Below, one piece after another: positions 22,137 to 31,800 of a DNA stretch of 64,000 bases. Below the pieces are notes generated by a model, which ran no database searches, was not told the origin of the DNA, and worked only from the letters and a program-made list of their open reading frames with translations. The position numbers and the translations under genes are program-made. Positions within the stretch are counted from its first letter, which is position 1, and each line of letters begins with the position of its first letter. Location: contig NC_067482.1 in NCBI RefSeq assembly GCF_947179515.1, positions 75,939,080-76,003,079 on the forward strand, read 5' to 3'. Source of the stretch: Apodemus sylvaticus (Eukaryota > Chordata > Mammalia > Rodentia > Muridae).

Positions 22137-23221
22137 TCTTACATCCAAAAAGGAAATATTTGTCGTACATCAGAAATGGCTAACCTAAACTGCATAGAAA
22201 ATTGTCCAGCTAGATCTTTTTAAAGAGCAAAAGGATCACATAGCCTCTTTACCAGTGACACATACACATGGCCAGCAGCATGAGAAGGGGCAGCTGACTT
22301 GTACGGGTGGTGGGGAATTGCAGATTCTTCCAGTGAGATGCTGCTAAATACTGCTCCCCTGACATGGCTGAGTGAGGAATCCCCATCTGTGTATGAATAT
22401 GTATGGGTGTGTATGTGTGCCTGCACACATGCAGTGGAGTGTGCAGTGGTGAAGCCACACCACTCTACTGTACAGCCTGTCCCAAGACAAGAATATCATA
22501 GCAAGTTCACTCCTAGCTGTCCTAGCTGTAAGCAATGAGCAGAAACATTAGAGGCATAACGTATGGTGTGCTTGTGTGCCATGCCGGGTCAGTATCTGAA
22601 TGTGTGAGTCTCAGCACTGTGCTGAGCTAACACGGCTGAATGCAAGACAGAATTAATCTCTAGCGATGGGTGCCAAAGCATCAGATATGCACCGTTTTTC
22701 TTCAGTTCCCGATGTTCCTGAAGATGAAGGCTTCAAGTCAAGAAAGAAAACTTCGAGCCCAGGAGAGGTGCCTGAAGATTGTGATACCAACAACAGCAAC
22801 AGCTCTTCACTGGGATAGTTCAGAAGCTTGGAGAAGAGATTCACCAACAATTGAAAAAAAAATGGTCGCAGCCGGACTTGGGATATGCTGAGATGAGACC
22901 ACACAACTAGATCAGTGTGGAACATGTATGCATAGTGGTCACAGGAAATTGCATTCCAAGGATCACTGCTTAGCAAGGAGGGAAGAGTAGAGATGCTAGG
23001 CATTGCTGCCCTGGGGTTCCTGGTCACGTGACCAGAGCTGTATGCAGCAAGCACAGGGCATGGGCACACAGGTGGCACAGACCATCCTAGTGGCACACGT
23101 GAAGAATGGATGGGTTGAACCTGGACTGAGAGTTGGCCACAAGATGGACATGCTCATATAGTGACATAATAACAAGAAATCTTCAGACAGTTGGAACTGG
23201 AGGCTGAGCAGGGTTGCTCTC

Positions 23222-23403
23222 TTTAGTAATGGGTCTCCTAGATCCAGGTAGCCCTGGTTTGGTCCCTGGCTGCATAAGCCTGCAGTCCTGATGCTTGGAA
23301 GAAAGATGCAGTAAGATCAGAAGTTCATGTCATCCTTGGCTATATGGTGAATCCGAGGGCTGGACTGAGCTACATGAGATCCTATCTCGATACCCCCCCC
23401 CAA
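23222..23403 (+). repeat. B4-type SINE, degraded
   Basis: A weak ID-like head with GGTTTGGTCCCTGGCTGC, then a B1-like half ending CATGAGATCCTATCTCGAT and a C-run. Boundaries are approximate. Confidence 0.55.
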
Positions 23404-23629
23404 GTCTGATGACAAACATTAGCAAGTGTCTGAATATGCTATCTTAATAAACAGCCCAATGCAAGAAAGCTAAAAATAGAAGCAGGACATGCAGAGGAAC
23501 CATTCAGAGCCATGGAACTGTTGGAGTGCCTGAGAATCTAATGTTCCTCTGATCATGAAGGAAACGACAATAGGAACACCACCAGCTCACCCTGAAGGCA
23601 GCAGCCACATCTACCCAGTCCCCCAGACG

Positions 23630-23637
23630 CTTGGCTT

Positions 23638-23677
<40 letters not shown>

Positions 23678-23698
23678 CCGAAGATGTGCACTTGGCTT

Positions 23699-23754
<56 letters not shown>

Positions 23755-23773
23755 AAAACCCGAAGATGTGCAC
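23630..23773 (+). repeat. Tandemly duplicated (AAAT)n block
   Basis: A unit made of CTTGGCTTTTAAAT, an AAAT run and CCGAAGATGTGCA occurs twice in direct tandem (about 23630-23692 and 23693-23771). The two AAAT runs differ in length. The non-repeat edges are nearly identical, so the block was duplicated with its flank and not only expanded by slippage. Confidence 0.9.
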
Positions 23774-24026
23774 CTGCCCAGCCTCCACCCACCAGGGGGC
23801 AGCATCTTGTAGCAGGACAAGCCACCTGAGCCTCCACACCCATCAGTAATGTCCAATGGCCCAGCAAGGTCCACATGCACAGTGCGTTACCAGATACACT
23901 GGGTCTCAATGGCAGTGTGGCTTCTCACAATGACTGATGGCAGGTGGGCAGGGTGGAGGCGTGGCTTCTCAGTGTACTGATAGGCACTGCCTACTTAAAA
24001 TGTCATTTATATGAAATAAAAATGTT

Positions 24027-24027
<1 letters not shown>

Positions 24028-24076
<49 letters not shown>

Positions 24077-24080
24077 TGTG
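24028..24080 (+). repeat. (GT)n microsatellite
   Basis: A GT run of more than 20 units with one TTT interruption near its end. It may be polymorphic and has Z-DNA-forming alternation. Confidence 0.95.
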
Positions 24081-24586
24081 GGCAAATATGGGGAGGCTGC
24101 ACAATCACCTGTGTGTGCACTTATGCGGAGACCCGAAGTTGATACTGGATGTTTTTCTTAATTGTACTCAATTTGGGACTGTCTCTGTCTGACCCTGGAA
24201 TTCACCAATTCTGCCATATCTTTTGAGCCAGGTTCTGGGATGACAGAAGGGCCACCGCACCTGTCTGCCTTTTTGTGAGCACTGGGGATCTGAATTCTAG
24301 TTCTCCTGTTTGTTTTTGAAAGTATCCTGATTGTTCCAAAGCACACCAAGTCACTCAGGCTGGCCTCCGATTCTGGCAGCCATCAGCTTCCCGTGAGCTG
24401 GCATCACTGATGGACGCCCCCAGTCCCCCCCCTCCACTCAGTTCCTAAACTTTTAACTCCCCAAAGATAGTCATATATGAGGCATATATGTCAGCAGGCA
24501 CCGATACCCTTGGGCTAGCCAGTGGACACCTGCAGATGGTGTGAGCTACCTGCCAACACCAGGGGGCCCTTGAAGGAACAAGATGC

Positions 24587-24588
<2 letters not shown>

Positions 24589-24624
<36 letters not shown>
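24589..24624 (+). repeat. (CA)n microsatellite
   Basis: A pure CA run of 18 units, about 500 bp from the GT run. Confidence 0.95.
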
Positions 24625-24625
<1 letters not shown>

Positions 24626-25671
24626 CAGGCAACCACAGACAACTGGACCTCTAGGGAACTCCTTGGAGGCAGAAAAGCAGAAGAGAAAAGAATGTGACCA
24701 GTGTCTGGGAGGAGCGCCTGCAGAAGCTTCTCCCCACAGCGCCAAGGCAGGGAGCTGCCACCCCAGAGGCGCAGTCCTGGAAATAGCAAATGATAGGGGC
24801 ATCTGTAAATGCCAACCTGGCAACACCACACATGCCCATCCCTAAACCCCATGGCTCAGCAGCAAGATGTTGTTCCCACCCCGTCCAGGGCACAAATCAC
24901 ATGTGAAAGATCTCACAGCTTTGGAAAATAATATAAATTGTTAAAAATATAACAGTGGGGATTTAAAACCATTTGCCCAACTGCTGGAGTAGGTCCCAAC
25001 AAGATGACAAGTGGAAACAGTCCTGTCCCCACCATGGCCTTCAACCCAAGGGCCTTGCTCAAGAGAGACACTGTAGGAAGAGAGGGAGGCTGCAGTGTCC
25101 CAGCAGCAGAGCCAGTCAGAGGTACAGCAGGCGACCAGTGCAGAGTGTTCTGCTAGTACAAGGTGTCACCGTGGTCACCTCATCCAGGATGGGTAGCACA
25201 GCTTGTATTCCAGGCCTGGCAGACTTCCTGTTTCCACTGGGCAGCTTAGCGGTGCTGTCGCAGCAGACGCTGAGGCTACGCGGCAGACACTGAGGCTACC
25301 AACACCTGGAGATGGGTCTCTTGGTGGCCCCATGGCCTAGGAGAACTTGTTCAGGTCAAGTCTTGGCCACCCGTGAGGCAAGAGGCCCTGCTGGCAAAGA
25401 GGAGGCTGCTGCACAGCCTTCACACATTGGAATGAACTGATATGGTATGGGCCCAGAACCTACGACTGCTCATTCCAACGTACAAAGACCTCAGCCTCCA
25501 CAGCAGCAGGAGGTTAAGACTCAGCATCAACTACTGACCACCAGAGTACACAGACAGGCCAAGGCCTCTAGCCCCAAAGGCCATCATACACAAAAGGGAG
25601 CAGCCTGCCTGGAGATTTTAGGCAAACCAATTGGCCATGTGCCCAGCCAGCCCCCAGCCTGAGCTGCAGCC

Positions 25672-25802
25672 TCAGGGACCCTTCTTCCGCTGCTCCAACT
25701 CCGGCAATCGTTCCTCCCGAGTCTGCGCGTGCCGGACCCCAACGCGATGCGCCGTCTCTGTAGCTGCAATGTCAATCTGGGCATAGCGGGAGGTGCTGGC
25801 CC
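25672..25802 (-). CDS. Dok7: Dok7 candidate distal exon 11 (end of long isoform)
   Basis: The minus strand has a good acceptor (GCTGCTTTCAG|GGGCCAGC). In the phase left by the previous candidate exon it reads GASTSRYAQIDIAATETAHR, then a charged Arg/Glu-rich stretch with LPELEQRKKGP and a TGA stop at 25672-25674. This is residues 577-619 of the 619-residue form. Tyr583 (codon at 25783-25785) is in an SRYAQI context. CpG content is higher than in the flanks. No transcript evidence can be seen here; the exon is inferred from splice sites, phase and coding character. Confidence 0.72.
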
Positions 25803-28800
25803 CTGAAAGCAGCCCACAGTGAGTGGACCCAGCAGGGACATCTTCCCGCCCAGCTGCCCCTGCTCTAGCCTGCAGGCCCCTCTCCTCTGCAGGTGCCTCA
25901 GGTGATTAAGCTTTGTGCTCTATTCCAAGTACTCTGATCCATCTATTCCCACCCCAGCAATCCTGTCAGAACTTGGGCAGCAGCACTAGGGGGCGGGGAT
26001 GAAAGTCTCGGCTGTTTGGGAAGGACACCGACAGGCTCTGAGGAAGGGCTCTCTAGCCAGGGTTGATGCATCTGGGGCTCAGGCCCTAAGCTAAGATCTC
26101 TGTGAGGCCCGCAGTTGGAACCTACCTCGCACACCCCCGCTGGCCCCTGGGAGCTCCAGGTCCATGTAGTGCAGCTGCAGTCTGGAGGTGGGGCTGACGG
26201 GGATATTCACATACGTGGACGTCTCGCTGTGTGGTCGCTCAGGCCCGGGGCTGTCAGCAGCCATGGGCCCTGGAGAGCCTGTGGAGAGAAGGTCTCTGAG
26301 CTATAGCTGGGAGGAATAATGCACCCCCAACGACTATTTGACAGAGCTTCCCCACCCCTCACGGGCCAGTGCCCTCCCTCCTCGCATGTTCCACCTCACC
26401 TTGGAGACCCTCCCCAGTTCTCCTATACCCACTGGGGCCTGTGGTGGGATCCTAGAACTCAAACACTGCCCCTACCTGGTCTGGGTGCTCGCCCCTATAG
26501 ACCCCACAAGGTCTGTTCTCTGTCCCTCCAAACCTCATCTTACATCCCCCCAGGCACCCTCTTGAGTGTCTCCTCTCCTGCCTCTCCAGGGCCAGCATAT
26601 CCCTGCTGCCTCTGCCTGACTCGTTTCTCTGTCCTGCTGCAGGCTGCTGCTGGAGAAACTCCCAATAGATTGGCTCATTCCCACCAGGACCCCTCTGTAG
26701 GTGGAGCCTAGCCAGCATCTCCATCTGTGTCCCCAGCAAAACAGGTACCCCCTCCTTCCAGGATACCTCGGCGGTTTGAATCCGCCCCGACTCCTGTCCC
26801 ATATCCTAGCAGTTGATGGGCAGGGTGTGCATAGTCCAGGGAGCAAAAGGGACCCTCCATACCCAGCAAGTGGAGCTCATGGTAGACGCGCTGCTAAGTG
26901 AACTGTTTGGATGGGTCCCGCCCCTTCCCTGCAGGCCCAGGGACCCTGCACACAGTTCACAAAGTCAAGGCCTTTCTCTGGTGGCACTCTCATAGTTGTG
27001 TCCCTATGGGGTGGGGGACAACCACATAGAATGGGACACAAAGCACCATTTCAGAGTGCCAAGCAAGAGCAGTCACTCCTTTGTCCTCTCTTCCAAGTAC
27101 TAGCAGCCTAGACACTGAGAGGTTGGTGAAGTCCCTGCCTCATAGCACATGCTGAGAGTACAGAATCCAGTTCAGGGCTGAGGCTCAGACTGGGGACATT
27201 GAGAGCCCCTCAGGTAAGCTTGTTTCTGTACCCCATATTCAGAGGGGGGGGCCTGGCTTGCCTGTCTATCCCAGGGATCCTGACCACCCTGCCATGACCA
27301 CCCTGATACAGCTTCGCCTGAAGATTTCAGTCAGGATTTCCCACTTTCCTCCCTACCCCTGCTGCCGGCATGGCTACGGTGGTAGGTGGCAAGAGTTTGC
27401 TCTTCAGAGAGAGACTCAAGTTCCCAAGCCACATGTTCGGTTGGTACAGCCAGATGAACCCCAGGGTTGTTGGGGGTGTATGCTCTGACCATTCACTGAA
27501 GCAAGTGAGCAGTTCTGTCCCAAGTTCCCAGCCTTGGGGACTCCAAGGCAGACCCCCTACTGCACAGTGCACATCCTTGGAGATCTTAAAGTCCTGTACT
27601 GTTCAAGCTATGGTGAGGTTCATCTACTGCACAGGGCCACGTGGACGTCCATTTACTGGCCTCAAATCAGGGAGCTGGCTTTGCTTGCTCACAGAACGTC
27701 CTGTCTTAGCCCTTGGCAAGCAAAGGCAGGCTCAGCATTTTCAATCCCCAGGAAATCTCTGATCTGAGGAGGATTTCTGAGAATCTGGTGCATCTGTAGC
27801 ACAGAGAATCCATCACAACAGAAGAAAACCTCCCCAAGGAGGCTCAGCCAGCAGGGTGGAGGGAGCACTAGTACCAGCCTGCACTGCCTGTCCAGGCAGC
27901 AAGGAAGTGCTCCCAGCAGGCCTTCCCAGGACCGGAGAGGCCAGGCCTCAGCACGGAGCCTTTGAAGGCAGGAGAGGAAGAGCTGGGGCTGTCTCAGTGG
28001 GCTTGAACATGCTCCCAAGTCTGGGCACTTTGGATTGGATCCACTCTTTTCCAAGATTGTCTGGACAGGTGAGCTGAAGAGGAACAAGGAGAAGCAGGAG
28101 AAACCTGAATCCTAAACTCAGGGAGATAGATAGAAGGTTCAGAACCGACATCCAAAGTCACAGGTCAGAGGGTGCTGTTTAGACTCCGTGAGGTGCCTCC
28201 TCTCTAGCTAAAGTCACTATCTTCCCAAGAACGTGTGGGTCTCCTATGTCCCATGTCCTTCCTGGTCCTTTAATTCAGTTTTAGCTTTGGCCAGCATCAT
28301 CTTAAGACTCTTGAGTAGAACACAACAATGGGATATTATTGCCTGACCATGTCCCTTCCTGCAGTTGCAGGCTGATCACCTGCTGTAACCTGACACTTCT
28401 CTGGTCCTAGTCTGGTCCAGAGCAATCTCACTTGTCCCTCATCAGAGTCAAGGTCCTACCTCCCATGTGACCCCACCCTTGTCCTCAGAGAGAGAGAGCC
28501 CTGTCCTCAAGTGGTGCCCCCTCCATCTCTGCCCCTCTGATCCTGGAGTGAGGTATCCACCCTATCAGTGAAGTACCGGCAGCCCTAGTGAGGTAGTAAG
28601 CGGAGGTAGGTGTCTGAACAGTGAGAGCCAACTGTGCTACTCCATGATGTTGGGGAGCACCCTGGATCAAAGACACCTCATGGACCCAGAATTCAGGCTG
28701 AGCAACTGAGACAAAACCCCAGCCACAGATGGGATTGGGACTCTCCTGTTGGCCAGTGAGTGGGCGGACCCTGCCTGCCTGTGCCCCACCCACCACTTCC

Positions 28801-31800
28801 TACCATATTGCCTTCTAGGGTCTGATCAGGCTCTATCTTACCTACAGGGCTTGGCCTTCCAAAGGCACCACTCAGCTCTGAAAAAGAGACCCAGGGATCT
28901 GTGGCCCCCACTGGTGAGGAGACAAGGGGAGGGGTATCTCTGGCCTCCAGCCACCTGGTCCAGGGCCAGCCACCCTAGCCTCTCCCAACCCTCCTGATCA
29001 ACCTTTCCTCGACTGACAGCCAGACTTCTTCCAAGGACTCTCCCATCCTGGTTGAGTTTTCTGACAGTCCCACCTCTTCCACAAACCCATCCTGAAAACC
29101 CGTACTAGAAGCCCTGGGTCAGTTTCTTTGTTCCGTGTATCTTGCTATCTGGTACACACTTAGGGCTTGGACCCAATCCTTCAAATCACTCCTGAGCTAC
29201 AGACAATGACCTGGCTGTCCACTGTCCACTCCTGTCTACCGAGTCATGTTCCAAAGCCATTCATCTGTCCTCAGCTCACCACCTCTCCCTGTTTACCGCT
29301 TCCAGGCTCCCCAGATGCCATTGTTACCCCACTGCCCATACCCTTCCCCATTCAAGAGGATGAACTCTAAACTCTTCATCCCTGCACTGAGTGCTGGGGT
29401 CCAAAGCCAGGAGCCTACCTGGATGTGTCACAGTGAGTCCAGGGGATGAAGTAGCCACGACCTAGACCAAAGACAACAGAGGTCAGTGTGTACGTCCGCT
29501 CACCCTTTGCCCCACCCCCTGAGCCCCAAGAAATGGAATACTAACTCCAAAAATGACATAGGTCTGAGGCTCTAGACCACCCATAACCTGGAGGGACACA
29601 GCGTCATCCTCCAGAGCCCTTTGTTCTTAGACCCCATAGCCCTGACAGTCCCGGAGCCAGCTGAGGCCAGGGGTGTTCTGAGGAAGTTTACAAGCAAGGG
29701 TTCCCAGGCTACTCCCTTCTAGCCTATGGTTCAGCTAGACCCCACTGCCTCTCATCTGAGTAGGACATGATTGCAGAACAACGTGACCACATGACTCACA
29801 GTGACCACAGTGTTCACTCTCTGTCCCTGGCCTGCTGTCCCATGCCTTACAGAGCCCTCCTAGGAGCCCACAGTTGAGACAAATAGCCCCCCAGCCCCAG
29901 AATGAGTCCTAGGCCTCTGTTTCAGGCAGAGTGTGACTGGGGAGTTGACAGAACACGAGAGGAAACAGCTTGGAGTAGGTGCACGGGAGGATGGAGGAGG
30001 GCCACAGCTGGACACATCCACACCTTCATGCACCGACCTTCCCACTCTAGCTGGGAGAAAGCAGAGGCTGACAGCCCAGGGTTCCAAACATCCCAAGCAC
30101 CTGCTATGAAAGACCCGTCAGAGCAGGTGACCACAGAGTCACCCAATCCCAGTGAGTCTAGAGGAATAACTTGGTAGCGGGACCTCATGATGGGGGGAAA
30201 GAAGGAGGAACTTTACACCCAGCACCTGTTCAGGCCAGCCTTGAGAGTGAGGGCCACATGCCCAGGATATATGCAGGGATGCCCTGGACAGAGCACACAG
30301 ATCTAACTACATCACCACTTATAACAGTCTGGTGCAGCCTTGGGGACTCAAGAATCCCCAGGATGAAAGTTAGACAGCCTAGAGCCAACCACATACAGGC
30401 TTCGAGGGTGTACTTTGTCACTAAACAAAAGGCCAAATCCTCAACAGTTCCCACACAGGACATCTGCTCAGGGAGGGCCATGGCTACAGGATTAACTCTA
30501 GACCCTAGGCATGGGTGGATCACAATGTGACAAGAAAAACACATGATCAGTTTAGACCCTCCAGTGGGCCGTGTGTGAAGAGGGAGGTCTGAGACCAATG
30601 TCTACCCATCTCCAGGCCTCTGACCTTAGGAAAAGCTCTGCCCCATCTCATGAAGAGGGGTCATGGCTGGTGACCCTGGGTTCCACAGGGAGCCCTCACC
30701 ACCTATGTCTCTGCAAACTCTTGGGGCTTATGTATATGTCTCAAGGGATGGACTGGACAGGAGAAGAGTCTGGAATGGCCTTCCCCTGGAGACTTTCCAC
30801 CTTCTCTAAGTATGTCATGGTGCTTCCTTTCTTCCTGAAGCAAGGACTTCTTGTCACTAGGCCAATCCCCATCCACCCAGGTTCAGGGTCCAGGCCAGCT
30901 TTCCTTAGTAGCAGGTGGACATCCAAGCTACAACAGCATGGATTCGACCTTACCAGAACTGCCCACCCGGGTGCCCCTCTTCCTGCTGCAGGAAGGACCT
31001 TTGTAAGTACAGACAGCTAAGTATGGAGAACAAAGGGCTCGGGCCCCAAGCAGTGCCCACCCCTCTGGACGGCCAACCCTCAGGCTCCCTGGTCCCAGGA
31101 TCTACAATCTCAGACCTTTTGCAGGAAGACTACTTGGCTTCCTCTAGTGAACACATGCCAGCCTGATGCTGATATAGGGATCCCACCAGACCCTCAGGCC
31201 AGCCCATGAGGTGAGCCAATTACCCATCGACCGAGGAGGAAACTGAGGCTCCCAGAGGTACGGCGACTTGCAGGGCCACCCAGTCAGTGGGTAGTAAATG
31301 TGGCCAAGCCCCAAACCCTGCTCTTCCCTACACAGAAGCTTGGGAGAGCCAGGCTCCCAGCTTCCAGCAGGGCTGCAAGCAAGAATGGAAGCAGGCAGGC
31401 AGGAAGGGGCTACTCCCTGGAGCACTCTCTGCTCAGGGAAAATGAAGTGGGTCAGGGGCTGGGTGAGTCTGCGCTCAGGGCAAGCCCTGCAAGGGAAGAT
31501 AAAACACTGTGTGGCTATACATACCCCACCCCCTCCACATCATGTCTCCAGCCCGGAGGCTATCCCAAGCCCTCTTTTCCACATCCACAGCACCCAGACC
31601 TCAGGCTGAGGGCCAGGCCCCTGGAGTTTCCTCAGTGTCAGGCCTGGTGGGGAGGTGGGCCAAATGGAACAAGGCAAGGCAGTAAGAAAAGATAACTTTA
31701 TTTCCAGTCTGAGAATGTATTACAAACAGATTTTAAAAACTCAATAGAGCAACACGGTTGGCCGCAATGCAGGTACAGATGGAGGCTTTCACAAGTGAGT

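Larger units (their letters stand above)
21376..25671. other. Interval between the convergent Lrpap1 and Dok7 ends, no separate gene seen
   Basis: The interval contains SINEs, a duplicated AAAT block, GT and CA dinucleotide runs, and otherwise unremarkable sequence. The minus-strand part next to 25672 would be the 3' UTR of the long Dok7 form proposed here. I found no canonical minus-strand AATAAA or ATTAAA within about 1 kb of that stop, so its 3' end is undefined. Confidence 0.55.

Noticed and set aside
23553..23909. Minus-strand frame with LFIYLFIY repeats that resembles a membrane segment
   Set aside because: It comes from the AAAT repeat read on the minus strand.
30954..30985. Another possible minus-strand Dok7 tail exon with donor CTG|GTAAGG and acceptor CTTCCTGCAG
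   Set aside because: Its length (32 or 29 nt) gives a phase that forms TGA when joined to the microexon at 28842-28877. The 43-nt exon at 29419-29461 fits exactly without it.
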